NCBI RefSeq assembly: GCF_013836145.1
Contig: NZ_CP057483.1
Coordinates: 2,046,001 to 2,110,000, forward strand
Direction of reading: 5' to 3'
From: Citrobacter sp. RHB25-C09
GTDB lineage: Bacteria > Pseudomonadota > Gammaproteobacteria > Enterobacterales > Enterobacteriaceae
DNA length: 64,000 nt
Part shown: piece after piece, positions 36,207 through 44,860 of the stretch
Layout of the letters: each line of letters opens with the position of its first letter
Numbering within the stretch: position 1 is the first letter of the stretch
The notes under the pieces: model-generated
Told to the model about the DNA's origin: nothing
The model's database searches: none
The model's input: the letters and a program-made list of their open reading frames with translations, nothing else
Made by a program: the position numbers and the translations under genes

Positions 36207-37589
36207 TTACCCCACCAATAACCAGGTTGCCGGAACTGAAGCGATCAGCAGCAAACCAATCAAAACCATTTCCTGACGATTAAGCACATTATCATGCGTA
36301 TGGGTCTTGCGCGCATACAGGAAGACCAATAAACCAGGCGCGTAAAGTACCACTGAAAGCAGCAGGTGCATTGGTCCCGAAGCATACAATAACCATAAGC
36401 CATAAATGCAGGCACCGACACCTACCGCCCGATGAAGCGGACGCGTGGCAATTTTCAGCAGGAACGCGCCGACGAGGAAATAGGGCACCAGAATCATTTC
36501 GGAGGCAATGGTCAGCAGCGTGTTGTAATCCGAGCCGGTCAGCCAGATCAGCACCAGACAGACCTGAACACAGAGGTTGGTCAGCCAAAGCGAGGCTGAC
36601 GGTGCGCCTTGCGCGTTCTGACGGGCGAAAATGCGCGGGAAGGCTTTATGCGTGGAGGCAAGAAACGGGACTTCAGCCGCCATAATAGTCCAGCTAAGGT
36701 AAGCGCCGCAGACAGAGACGATCAGACCCGCGGCGATAATGATTTCACCCCACGGCCCCATCATGCTGACCATCAGACCCGCCATCGACGGGTTACGCAT
36801 CTCCGCCAGTTCAGGACGCGCAAGAACGCCAAGCGAGAGCAGAGTAACCAGCAAATACACGCCAAGCGCGGCAAGAACCGCCAGCAGCGTTGCCCGGCCT
36901 ACGTCGCGCTTACTCCGTGCGCGCGCAGAGACAACGACTGCGCCTTCAACGCCGATAAATACCCACAGGGTGATCAGCATCGTATTCTTGACCTGCTCCC
37001 AGACCGGTACACCCAGTGCCAGACCGGTAAAATCCAGATTAAAGATTTCAAGTTTGAAGGCCATGAACGCCAGCACGATAAACAGGCCGAGCGGCAGTAA
37101 TTTAGCAAGCGTGGCGACCAGGTTGATACTGGCTGCCGTCTGCACGCCACGCAGGATCAGGAAATGGACGATCCATAACAGTGCCGACGCACCGACGATC
37201 GACTGCCAGGTATTCCCGTCGCCAAACAGGCGCAATTCAGGCGTATCGGTGAAAAAGCTGAGCGCGGAAAAGACGATAACCAGATAGGAGACGTTGGCGA
37301 TAACGGCGCACAGCCAGTAGCCCCAGGCTGAACAAAAACCGATCAGTTCACCAAAGCCTTCCCGAGCATAGGTAAAGATCCCACCGTCGAGCTCCGGCCT
37401 GATACGGGTAAGGATGAGCATGGCAAAGGCCAGCAGGAGAATACCGGCTCCGGTGATCGCCCAACCAATGAGCAATGCAGCCGGGCTGGCAACGGCGGCC
37501 ATATTCTGCGGCAGACTGAAAACTCCTGCGCCAAGCATTGAGCTTAAAACCAGCGCGGTGAGTGCGCTCAGTCCCAATTTTTTATCCAT
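36207..37589 (-). CDS. ydgI: YdgI, basic amino acid/ornithine antiporter of the ArcD type
   Basis: 460 aa, about twelve membrane helices, APC superfamily. 'LSSMLGAGVFSLPQNMA' in helix 1 is the unwound substrate-binding GAGVF motif; 'WVFIGVEGAVVVSARA' is the ArcD/LysP-like helix 6 motif. Most likely exchanges arginine for ornithine or a similar pair. No arginine deiminase genes are nearby, so the partner pathway is not evident. Confidence 0.88.
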   Translation of the reverse strand: MDKKLGLSALTALVLSSMLGAGVFSLPQNMAAVASPAALLIGWAITGAGILLLAFAMLILTRIRPELDGGIFTYAREGFGELIGFCSAWGYWLCAVIANVSYLVIVFSALSFFTDTPELRLFGDGNTWQSIVGASALLWIVHFLILRGVQTAASINLVATLAKLLPLGLFIVLAFMAFKLEIFNLDFTGLALGVPVWEQVKNTMLITLWVFIGVEGAVVVSARARSKRDVGRATLLAVLAALGVYLLVTLLSLGVLARPELAEMRNPSMAGLMVSMMGPWGEIIIAAGLIVSVCGAYLSWTIMAAEVPFLASTHKAFPRIFARQNAQGAPSASLWLTNLCVQVCLVLIWLTGSDYNTLLTIASEMILVPYFLVGAFLLKIATRPLHRAVGVGACIYGLWLLYASGPMHLLLSVVLYAPGLLVFLYARKTHTHDNVLNRQEMVLIGLLLIASVPATWLLVG

Positions 37590-37760
37590 GATTATCCAGT
37601 GTCAAAACGAACGGTGGAGAATAATTATTATGGCAAAACGCATAAAAATGGTGAATGCCACTAAGGCGCGGGATTTTACGGAGAGAAGGGACTGCATGCA
37701 ACGGTCACGATAATATTTGTGACTGATAGTATGAAAAGTGGGCGTAATCGAGAGAGATTA

Positions 37761-37846
37761 AATTGCCTGATGGCGCTGCGCTTATCCGGCCTACGAAGCA
37801 ATTGCCTGTAGGCCGGATAAGGTGTTTACACTGCCATCCGGCAGCC
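37761..37846. repeat. BIME: two inverted REP units
   Basis: GCCTGATGGCGCTGCGCTTATCCGGCCTAC (37765-37794, quoted here by ends: GCCTGATGGCGC and TCCGGCCTAC) faces a second unit CTGTAGGCCGGATAAGG ... CCATCCGGCAGC (37806-37846). It lies downstream of ydgH and upstream of the ydgI promoter side; it probably stabilises or ends the ydgH mRNA. Confidence 0.9.
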
Positions 37847-37851
37847 TGGTG

Positions 37852-38796
37852 TTATTTGTACAGATCGGCACTGATGGTCATGTTGTTACCACGTTCCTGC
37901 CATTGGCGGGTGATGTGATAATATTTAGCGCCTTTCTTCGCCGCACGCTTCGCCACCTGGTAGGAGACTTCGGTCATGTTGCCGTAGTTACCGGTGAACT
38001 TAATGCTGTCGAACGGCACCATCATCGCGGCGGTGGCTTTGTTCAGTTCTTCAACTTTCGTCCCATCTGGCAACGTGACAGTGTAACGTCCACCTTTCGT
38101 TGACTGCGTTTCAAAGAAACGACCCACTTCAGCGCTTGGCGAAGCGGTGGTGGCAACACCCGGGATTTCGACTTTTGTTGCTGCTTCGCCGCCGGCGGCT
38201 AATGCGGCACGACCTGCATCAGAGTTAGCCGGGATGGCATCCGGGCTTTGTACCACGCGTTTTTTCGCATCTTCTTTATAGATAAATGCGGTAATACGCT
38301 GGTTCCCACCCTGGTTTGCATCAACCTGACGAACGATATAGAAAGAGTAAGCCCCTTTTTCTTTCGCTGCTTTGGTGATCGCATCATTCACTTCAGGCTG
38401 GCTGCGATAGAAACCCTGCACCGTTACAGTGTCGTAAGGTTCCAGCAGTACCGCCTGATCTTTCGGCAATTCAACGATGCCGTTGATCACGCGGTTTTTA
38501 GTGGCTTCGGCTTTCTCGGCATTAGCGCTGTAGAGATCGGCCACAACACGCCAGTTCCCGCTATTACCAAAATCGGAGGTATCGACGACATAAAAAGAGG
38601 CGGCACCTTCTTTGTCTGCGCGGCGGTTAACCGCTTTCACCGCATCGCCAATCGCATTAAAACGGCCGGTCACCACGACGCGGTCAATCGGCTTCAGTTG
38701 TGCCGCTTGCTCCGGCGTCAATTCTGTTGCTGCATTTACGGAAAAAGCCGTCGCAGAAAGAAGTGCTGACGCCAGGAGTGTGTTCTTAAGCTTCAT
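37852..38796 (-). CDS. ydgH: YdgH, periplasmic protein with three YhcN/DUF1471 domains
   Basis: 314 aa with a signal peptide cut after 'AFSNA'-like (SATAFSVNA). Three repeats of the YhcN/BhsA fold are visible by 'ASFYVVDTS', 'AYSFYIVRQ' and 'KYYHITRQ' segments, each ending in a beta strand. Related small proteins are stress-induced and affect biofilm and envelope permeability. The SssB-type role is not proven here. Monocistronic. Confidence 0.93.
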   Translation of the reverse strand: MKLKNTLLASALLSATAFSVNAATELTPEQAAQLKPIDRVVVTGRFNAIGDAVKAVNRRADKEGAASFYVVDTSDFGNSGNWRVVADLYSANAEKAEATKNRVINGIVELPKDQAVLLEPYDTVTVQGFYRSQPEVNDAITKAAKEKGAYSFYIVRQVDANQGGNQRITAFIYKEDAKKRVVQSPDAIPANSDAGRAALAAGGEAATKVEIPGVATTASPSAEVGRFFETQSTKGGRYTVTLPDGTKVEELNKATAAMMVPFDSIKFTGNYGNMTEVSYQVAKRAAKKGAKYYHITRQWQERGNNMTISADLYK

Positions 38797-39321
38797 AAAA
38801 ATAATCCTTCGCCTTGCGCAAACCAGGTACTGGTATTGTTATTGACTAGAAACGTCGCTGATTATTGCACTGAAACGCGGTGAATGTCTGCGTCATTTTT
38901 CACTCATCAGGTGGATAACGACATCAGGTCGCTGACTTTTTATGAAATGTCCCAAAAAAAGGCGCTTCAGGGTTTAAACTAATGAAGAGCATAGATTTGA
39001 TAAGTTAATTTAATGTTAATTGATTGATCTGCAATGGCGCTAAATCATGTTTTGCCGCTTCGCTTGAGCGATTTATTGGCCTTTCACGGGGAATTAAAGG
39101 TCATTATCCCGGTCTGGAGGCTGAATCGTTCCTTTTTTGCAGATTAGCTAACAAATACTGATTTTTGGCGCTAGATCACAGGCGCTATTTTCAGTACGTT
39201 ATACGGAGTTTGTTACTGTTTTATGTTGCTGAGGTCATTCATACCTCCTGCGTGAAGTTGCGTGCGCAATTCCACGATCACTGACAAACCATCCTCAAAA
39301 ACACCGATGGAAGGGAACATT
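38797..39321. other. Intergenic region between ydgH and pntA (525 nt)
   Basis: Divergent promoter region, AT-rich, no convincing ORF. It holds a direct repeat GGCGCTA at 39167-39173 and 39181-39187 (14-nt period, possible regulator site). No terminator or RNA gene recognised. Confidence 0.6.
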
Positions 39322-40851
39322 ATGCGAATTGGCATACCAAAAGAACGGTTTACCAATGAAACTCGCGTTGCAGCAACGCCGAAAACGGTTGAGCAGTTGC
39401 TGAAGCTGGGTTTCACCGTCGCGGTAGAGAGCGGCGCGGGTAGACTTGCGAGTTTTGACGATAAGGCTTTTGTAGACGCGGGTGCGGAAATTGTTGATAG
39501 CAGTGCTGTCTGGCAGTCAGAAATTATTCTGAAGGTCAATGCGCCTGAAGACGATGAAATTCCGTTACTCAATCCAGGCACGACGCTGGTCAGTTTTATC
39601 TGGCCCGCGCAGAATCCAGAGTTAATGCAAAAGCTGGCTGAACGCAATGTGACGGTGATGGCGATGGACTCTGTGCCACGTATTTCACGTGCGCAGTCGC
39701 TGGATGCCTTAAGCTCAATGGCTAACATCGCCGGGTATCGTGCGATTGTTGAAGCCGCGCACGAGTTTGGGCGGTTCTTTACCGGGCAAATCACCGCAGC
39801 AGGCAAAGTGCCGCCGGCGAAGGTGATGGTGATTGGTGCCGGGGTTGCCGGTCTGGCGGCCATTGGTGCGGCAAATAGCCTGGGTGCCATTGTGCGTGCC
39901 TTTGATACTCGTCCAGAAGTAAAAGAACAGGTCCAGAGTATGGGCGCGGAATTCCTCGAACTGGATTTTAAAGAGAAAGCAGGCAGCGGCGACGGTTATG
40001 CCAAGGTGATGTCTGAAGCGTTTATCAAGGCGGAAATGGCCCTCTTTGCCGCTCAGGCAAAAGAGGTCGACATTATCGTGACCACCGCGTTGATCCCAGG
40101 TAAACCGGCACCGAAGCTGATCACCCGTGAAATGGTTGACTCCATGAAAGCGGGCAGTGTGATTGTCGATCTGGCGGCGCAAAACGGCGGTAACTGTGAA
40201 TACACCGTCGCCAACCAGGTGACGACCACGGCAAACGGCGTCAAAGTTATCGGTTATACCGATCTCCCGGGTCGTTTACCGACCCAGTCGTCTCAGCTTT
40301 ACGGCACCAACCTCGTCAACCTGCTCAAGCTGCTCTGCAAAGAGAAAGACGGCAACATCGTCGTTGATTTCGATGATGTCGTGGTACGTGGCGTGACGGT
40401 TGTCCGTGAAGGTGAAATCACCTGGCCTGCGCCGCCGATTCAGGTTTCAGCCCAGCCGCAAGCCGCGGCGAAAGCCGCACCGGCAGCAAAAGAGCCTGAA
40501 AAACCGACCTCGCCGTGGCGCAAATATGCATTCATGGCGCTGGCGATCATCCTCTTTGGCTGGCTGGCTGACGTGGCACCGAAAGAGTTTCTCGGTCACT
40601 TCACCGTGTTCGCGCTCTCCTGTGTAGTGGGTTATTACGTGGTCTGGAACGTCTCTCATGCGCTGCATACGCCGCTGATGTCGGTCACCAACGCCATTTC
40701 AGGGATTATTGTGGTCGGCGCATTATTGCAGATTGGCCAGGGTGGCTGGGTTAGCTTCCTGAGCTTTATCGCGGTACTGATTGCCAGCATTAATATTTTC
40801 GGTGGCTTCACCGTGACTCAGCGCATGCTGAAAATGTTCCGGAAAAACTAA
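39322..40851 (+). CDS. pntA: Proton-translocating transhydrogenase, alpha subunit
   Basis: 509 aa from the ATG at 39322 (MRIGIPKERF); an upstream in-frame ATG at 39262 has no family support. Domain I binds NAD(H): 'RVAATPKTVEQLLKLG', 'VMVIGAGVAGLAAIGAANSLGA' (Rossmann, shown in parts) and 'FDTRPEVKEQ'. The C-terminal part has four membrane helices (about 420-505). With PntB it moves protons inward while reducing NADP+ with NADH. Ten nt before pntB. Confidence 0.98.
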   Translation: MRIGIPKERFTNETRVAATPKTVEQLLKLGFTVAVESGAGRLASFDDKAFVDAGAEIVDSSAVWQSEIILKVNAPEDDEIPLLNPGTTLVSFIWPAQNPELMQKLAERNVTVMAMDSVPRISRAQSLDALSSMANIAGYRAIVEAAHEFGRFFTGQITAAGKVPPAKVMVIGAGVAGLAAIGAANSLGAIVRAFDTRPEVKEQVQSMGAEFLELDFKEKAGSGDGYAKVMSEAFIKAEMALFAAQAKEVDIIVTTALIPGKPAPKLITREMVDSMKAGSVIVDLAAQNGGNCEYTVANQVTTTANGVKVIGYTDLPGRLPTQSSQLYGTNLVNLLKLLCKEKDGNIVVDFDDVVVRGVTVVREGEITWPAPPIQVSAQPQAAAKAAPAAKEPEKPTSPWRKYAFMALAIILFGWLADVAPKEFLGHFTVFALSCVVGYYVVWNVSHALHTPLMSVTNAISGIIVVGALLQIGQGGWVSFLSFIAVLIASINIFGGFTVTQRMLKMFRKN

Positions 40852-40861
40852 GGGGTAACAC

Positions 40862-42250
40862 ATGTCTGGTGGATTAGTTACAGCTGCATACATTGTTGCC
40901 GCGATCCTGTTTATTTTCAGCCTTGCAGGCCTTTCAAAGCATGAGACGTCGCAGCAGGGTAATAACTTTGGTATCGCCGGGATGGCGATTGCGCTGATTG
41001 CCACAATTTTTGGCCCGGACACCGGCAACGTTGCCTGGATTCTGGTGGCAATGATTATCGGCGGTGCGATTGGTATCCGTCTGGCGAAGAAAGTTGAAAT
41101 GACCGAGATGCCGGAGCTGGTAGCGATTCTGCACAGCTTCGTGGGTCTGGCCGCCGTGCTGGTGGGCTTCAACAGCTACCTCTATCACGAAGCGGGACTG
41201 GATCCGATTCTGGTGAATATTCACCTGACCGAAGTCTTCCTCGGTATCTTTATCGGTGCGGTAACCTTCACCGGTTCCGTGGTGGCGTTCGGTAAACTGC
41301 GTGGCAAGATTTCGTCTAAGCCGCTGATGCTGCCAAACCGTCACAAGATGAACCTTGCGGCGCTGGTTGTTTCATTCCTGCTGTTGGTACTGTTCGTCCG
41401 TACTGAAAGCGTGGGGTTGCAGGTTCTGGCGCTGCTGGTGATGACAATCATCGCGCTGGCCTTCGGTTGGCATCTGGTGGCCTCCATCGGTGGGGCAGAC
41501 ATGCCGGTTGTGGTGTCGATGCTTAACTCCTACTCCGGTTGGGCGGCAGCGGCTGCGGGCTTTATGCTCAGCAACGACCTGCTGATTGTCACCGGTGCGC
41601 TGGTGGGTTCGAGCGGTGCGATCCTCTCTTACATTATGTGTAAGGCGATGAACCGTTCGTTCATTAGCGTTATCGCAGGGGGGTTCGGAACCGACGGTTC
41701 TGCATCCAGCGGTGACGAAGACGTTGGCGAACACCGTGAGATTAGCGCAGAAGACACGGCTGACATGCTGAAAAACTCGCATACCGTGATCATCACCCCG
41801 GGATACGGCATGGCGGTGGCGCAGGCGCAGTATCCTGTGGCGGAGATTACCGAGAAGCTGCGCGCCCGCGGAATTAAGGTGCGTTTCGGCATTCACCCGG
41901 TAGCCGGGCGCTTGCCGGGTCATATGAACGTACTGCTCGCAGAAGCGAAAGTGCCTTATGACATCGTGCTGGAAATGGATGAAATCAATGATGATTTCGC
42001 CGATACCGACACCGTGCTGGTCATTGGTGCCAACGACACCGTCAACCCGGCAGCACAGGACGATCCAAACAGCCCAATTGCCGGAATGCCGGTACTGGAA
42101 GTCTGGAAAGCGCAAAACGTCATCGTCTTTAAACGTTCAATGAACACCGGTTATGCCGGCGTACAGAACCCGCTGTTCTTCAAAGAAAACACCCATATGC
42201 TGTTTGGCGATGCCAAAGCCAGCGTGGATGCCATTCTTAAAGCACTGTAA
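40862..42250 (+). CDS. pntB: Proton-translocating transhydrogenase, beta subunit
   Basis: 462 aa. Nine membrane helices (1-260) form the proton channel with PntA; His91-type residue in 'VAILHSFVGLAAVLVG'. C-terminal domain III binds NADP(H): 'ITPGYGMAVAQAQ' and 'VIGANDTVNPAAQDDP'. Ends the operon; a strong terminator follows. Confidence 0.98.
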   Translation: MSGGLVTAAYIVAAILFIFSLAGLSKHETSQQGNNFGIAGMAIALIATIFGPDTGNVAWILVAMIIGGAIGIRLAKKVEMTEMPELVAILHSFVGLAAVLVGFNSYLYHEAGLDPILVNIHLTEVFLGIFIGAVTFTGSVVAFGKLRGKISSKPLMLPNRHKMNLAALVVSFLLLVLFVRTESVGLQVLALLVMTIIALAFGWHLVASIGGADMPVVVSMLNSYSGWAAAAAGFMLSNDLLIVTGALVGSSGAILSYIMCKAMNRSFISVIAGGFGTDGSASSGDEDVGEHREISAEDTADMLKNSHTVIITPGYGMAVAQAQYPVAEITEKLRARGIKVRFGIHPVAGRLPGHMNVLLAEAKVPYDIVLEMDEINDDFADTDTVLVIGANDTVNPAAQDDPNSPIAGMPVLEVWKAQNVIVFKRSMNTGYAGVQNPLFFKENTHMLFGDAKASVDAILKAL

Positions 42251-42255
42251 AACGC

Positions 42256-42282
42256 AACGGCCTCTGCGGAGGCCGTTTTCTT
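42256..42282 (+). terminator. Rho-independent terminator of pntAB
   Basis: AACGGCCTC-TGCG-GAGGCCGTT, a 9-bp stem, then TTC TTTT. Confidence 0.92.
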
Positions 42283-42455
42283 TTATGCCCGGATAAATTC
42301 ACCTGCATCATGCGCTTGCCTTAATCGAGCGGGTAAAGAAATGAAAAGGTTTTGAGTTAATTCTGAGGCTATGATACAAATCAGGGGTGTTTAACTACCG
42401 AGGACAATTATCATCCGCGATGACGAGAAGCAACACTGCGGATAATTGTAATTTT

Positions 42456-42557
42456 ATGGACAATATGTTCAGGATGTTTTTTTCTACCCCCACACTTCTT
42501 CGTACCTCCTCTATTTTCTTGCTTGCAGGTGAGCAGCACTGGCGCAACGCGCTTTAG
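42456..42557 (+). CDS. mdtU: MdtU-like leader peptide of the mdtJI operon
   Basis: 33 codons, ATG at 42456 to TAG at 42555: begins MDNMFRMFFSTPTLLR and ends EQHWRNAL. It lies 112 nt before mdtJ in a long pyrimidine-rich leader. In E. coli a short ORF called mdtU is known in this leader and takes part in polyamine-responsive premature termination before mdtJI. Position, size and leader layout fit; I recalled no E. coli MdtU sequence to align, so identity rests on context. There is no strong Shine-Dalgarno sequence. Confidence 0.65.
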   Translation: MDNMFRMFFSTPTLLRTSSIFLLAGEQHWRNAL

Positions 42558-42591
42558 TCCCTTTTTTCAGATCTGACTCGCGCAACGCGCT
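42542..42591 (+). repeat. Direct repeat in the mdtJI leader
   Basis: GCGCAACGCGCT occurs at 42542-42553 (the end of the leader ORF) and again at 42580-42591, with a T-rich stretch CCCTTTTTTC between them. Each copy is partly self-complementary (GCGC-AA-CGCGC). Confidence 0.8.
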
Positions 42592-42669
42592 GAGATAACT
42601 GATTTATTTTTTTACGGTCTGCTGATTTCAGCATGCCCAGGGACTGTATTCTCAAGCAGGAGAAGCACC

Positions 42670-43032
42670 ATGTTTTACTGGATTTTATTAGGTCTGGCCA
42701 TCGCCGCAGAAATTACCGGAACGCTGTCAATGAAATGGGCGAGCGTAGGTAATGACAACAGCGGTTTTATTTTAATGCTGTTCATGATTGCGTTATCGTA
42801 TATTTTTCTCTCATTTGCCGTAAAAAAAATCGCTCTCGGCGTGGCATATGCTTTATGGGAAGGGATTGGTATTTTATTTATTACGCTGTTCAGCGTGCTG
42901 TTATTTGATGAAGCGTTATCGCCAATGAAAATTGCCGGATTGACGACACTGGTGTTGGGGATTGCATTAATTAAGTCGGGTACACGTAAGCCTCGCACTT
43001 CCGCGAAAGGGGGAGCCCATGCAGCAGTTTGA
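42670..43032 (+). CDS. mdtJ: MdtJ, SMR-family spermidine exporter subunit
   Basis: 120 aa, four membrane helices. The SMR Glu is residue 14 in 'AIAAEITGTLSMKWA'; 'GVAYALWEGIGI' is the helix 3 motif. MdtJ and MdtI act together to export spermidine in E. coli. AGGAGAAG precedes the ATG. Overlaps mdtI by 14 nt, so the two are translationally coupled. Confidence 0.96.
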   Translation: MFYWILLGLAIAAEITGTLSMKWASVGNDNSGFILMLFMIALSYIFLSFAVKKIALGVAYALWEGIGILFITLFSVLLFDEALSPMKIAGLTTLVLGIALIKSGTRKPRTSAKGGAHAAV

Positions 43033-43348
43033 GTGGGTTCACGCAGCGTGGCTGGCAATGGCAATCGTACTGGAAATTGTCGCCAACGTTCTTCTTAAAT
43101 TCTCCGACGGTTTTCGTCGTAAAAGCTATGGCATCCTGTCACTGCTCGCGGTACTTGCGGCATTTAGTGCACTTTCTCAGGCGGTAAAAGGCATCGATCT
43201 CTCCGTCGCCTATGCGCTCTGGGGTGGGTTCGGCATTGCCGCTACCCTGGCCGCAGGATGGATCCTGTTTGGCCAGCGATTAAACCGAAAAGGCTGGGTG
43301 GGGGTGATTTTACTGCTCGTCGGAATGATCCTGATTAAGCTGGCCTGA
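43019..43348 (+). CDS. mdtI: MdtI, SMR-family spermidine exporter subunit
   Basis: 109 aa, four membrane helices, SMR family. Glu19 in 'AMAIVLEIVANVLLK' is the proton/substrate site; 'SVAYALWGGFGI' in helix 3. Partner of MdtJ as a heterodimer. Its start lies inside mdtJ, with GAAAGGGGGAG as ribosome site. Confidence 0.96.
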   Translation: MQQFEWVHAAWLAMAIVLEIVANVLLKFSDGFRRKSYGILSLLAVLAAFSALSQAVKGIDLSVAYALWGGFGIAATLAAGWILFGQRLNRKGWVGVILLLVGMILIKLA

Positions 43349-43392
43349 GGGCGAATGCGCTACTCAAATCACGTTGGGCAGCGCGATAATCC

Positions 43393-44214
43393 TTACTTCT
43401 CCTCGGCCAGCGCGTCGAGTTTATCGCGAAAGCCGGTAACCGAAATGGCGCGATTATCCGCGCGCCAGCGATCTTTCGCCGCCGGAGCGGAACTCTGAAC
43501 GCCAATCAGTTTCCAGCCTTCATCGGTGCGCAGCATCAACGGTGAACCGCTGTCGCCGGACAGGGTGTCGCACTGATGCGAAAGCACCGAACTTTGCGCC
43601 CAACCCGTCACGATACAGTCCTGGTGAGTGTAGAGGGTATCAAGATGATCTTCCGGATAGCCTGACTGCGTGACCTTTCTCCCCACCTCTTTTAACGCGG
43701 CAGTCAGTGCGGCTTTATCACCGGTAAATAAGGGAAGAGGGGTGATGCCGGATGGCGGATAGCGCAGCACCACCAGCCCAAAATCCCAGGGCGCGGCACT
43801 GGGTGGTACAATCCATCCATCGCCATCGGCCTTCAGGCGTTTACCCAATCCCGGGTCTACCCGACCTTCAATACCATGAATTTCATACCGCCAGAGACCC
43901 TTCTTCGAGACAAAGCGCAACACGACCGCTTTATCCGGTTTACCCTTTGGCGGCATTAACAGGCAATGTCCGGCGGTTAACGCCAGATGAGGCGAGATCA
44001 GCGTAGCGGTACACAGATTACCGCTGGCGGTTTCCAGTTGCCCAATGGCATCCCACGGCGACTGCGTCGGGTCGCTAACCGGAACCCGATCGTCCTGGCC
44101 AAAAAATAGCGTTTTCACTTCACTGGTTTCTGACTCCGTGTCAGGCTTATCAGCGTGAGCAAGTCCAGAAGAAAAACAAATTGCACCCAGTAATACAGCA
44201 ACGGTTTTACGCAT
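43393..44214 (-). CDS. ydgD: YdgD, secreted trypsin-like serine protease
   Basis: 273 aa with a signal peptide (cut after SGLAHA, about residue 21). Complete catalytic triad: His83 (TAGHC), Asp144 (APWDFGLVV) and Ser222 (SGDSGSP). Four or more cysteines suggest disulfides in the periplasm. Substrate unknown. It lies downstream of asr and ydgU on the same strand, so it could belong to the acid-induced transcript. Confidence 0.95.
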   Translation of the reverse strand: MRKTVAVLLGAICFSSGLAHADKPDTESETSEVKTLFFGQDDRVPVSDPTQSPWDAIGQLETASGNLCTATLISPHLALTAGHCLLMPPKGKPDKAVVLRFVSKKGLWRYEIHGIEGRVDPGLGKRLKADGDGWIVPPSAAPWDFGLVVLRYPPSGITPLPLFTGDKAALTAALKEVGRKVTQSGYPEDHLDTLYTHQDCIVTGWAQSSVLSHQCDTLSGDSGSPLMLRTDEGWKLIGVQSSAPAAKDRWRADNRAISVTGFRDKLDALAEEK

Positions 44215-44320
44215 ATCACATCACACTCTGGTGGGTAATTATGATTATTAAAAGAGAACCCCTCGGTGATAACTATAGACGTAACGGCGATAAAGTGAGA
44301 ATAAAATCAGAGAACTACAC

Positions 44321-44401
44321 TCAATACAGCCAGAGGCCAATGGCAATAAGACCGCAGAAAATAAGCGCGATAAGAATGAACTCAAAGCGATAACGACGCA
44401 C
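44321..44401 (-). CDS. ydgU: YdgU, 26-residue single-helix membrane protein
   Basis: GTG at 44401 to TGA at 44321: 26 aa, MRRYRFEFILIALIFC then GLIAIGLWLY. A basic N-terminus and one membrane helix. GGAGGG lies 7 nt before the GTG, an excellent ribosome site. E. coli has a 27-residue small protein gene, ydgU, at this place between asr and ydgD. Probably cotranscribed with asr through the intervening hairpin. Confidence 0.85.
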   Translation of the reverse strand: MRRYRFEFILIALIFCGLIAIGLWLY

Positions 44402-44420
44402 GCGGATACCCTCCAGTAGA

Positions 44421-44448
44421 CGGCGCTGAGCAAGGATACTCAGCGCCG
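44421..44448 (-). terminator. Hairpin between asr and ydgU
   Basis: Minus strand CGGCGCTGAG-TATCCTTG-CTCAGCGCCG, a perfect 10-bp stem ending 14 nt before the ydgU ribosome site. No T run, so mRNA processing or partial attenuation is as likely as termination. Confidence 0.6.
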
Positions 44449-44492
44449 GGGAGACAAAGCGCGAGGGGGCGCGCTCCGATCGTTAATGCAGA

Positions 44493-44744
44493 TTATGCGG
44501 CAGGTTGTGCGGCCGGTTTTGCGGGCTGGTGCGTGGCCGCTTTTTTCACCGGTTTTTTAGCAGCCTGCGCTTTTTGTTCAGGGGCTTTCTGCGCTACCGC
44601 TTTGTGGTGTTTTTTGTGGTGTGTGGTTTTGGCCGGCGCGGCTTTTGCGGTTGCAGCAGGTGCTGTTGCGGTTGTCTCGGCAGCGAAAGCGGCAGAGGAC
44701 AGACCCATTGCAGCGGCAACAACCAGAGCTAATACTTTTTTCAT
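44493..44744 (-). CDS. asr: Asr, acid shock RNA-encoded periplasmic protein
   Basis: 83 aa from the ATG at 44744 (MKKVLALVVAAAMG). Signal peptide cut after 'SSAAFA'; the mature part is Ala, Lys, Pro and His rich with 'KTTHHKKHHKAVAQKAPEQK' type repeats, intrinsically disordered and very basic. Strongly induced at low pH through RstAB in E. coli; acts as a periplasmic proton buffer or chaperone. An RstA box lies upstream at 44847-44860. Confidence 0.96.
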   Translation of the reverse strand: MKKVLALVVAAAMGLSSAAFAAETTATAPAATAKAAPAKTTHHKKHHKAVAQKAPEQKAQAAKKPVKKAATHQPAKPAAQPAA

Positions 44745-44846
44745 TTTACTACCCTCGATTTGGTTTTCAATCAACCCCACTGCGGGGCCGTTGAAATGAC
44801 TATATCGCTGAAAATCGGGGGCTTCCGTGAGTCATTAGTATCGGCG

Positions 44847-44860
44847 TGTAACGATATGTA
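44847..44860 (-). promoter_or_regulatory. RstA box upstream of asr
   Basis: Minus strand TACATATCGTTACA matches the RstA consensus TACATNTNGTTACA exactly. It lies about 100 nt before the asr ATG, and a TATAGT that could be the -10 lies in between, near 44799-44804. Confidence 0.9.

Noticed and set aside
37761..37846. Repeat pair as a possible CRISPR or mobile element
   Set aside because: Sequence is that of ordinary inverted REP units, with no spacers, transposase or target duplication.
41372..42115. 247-codon minus ORF opposite pntB
   Set aside because: Antisense to a highly conserved gene; His/Arg-rich composition typical of a shadow frame.
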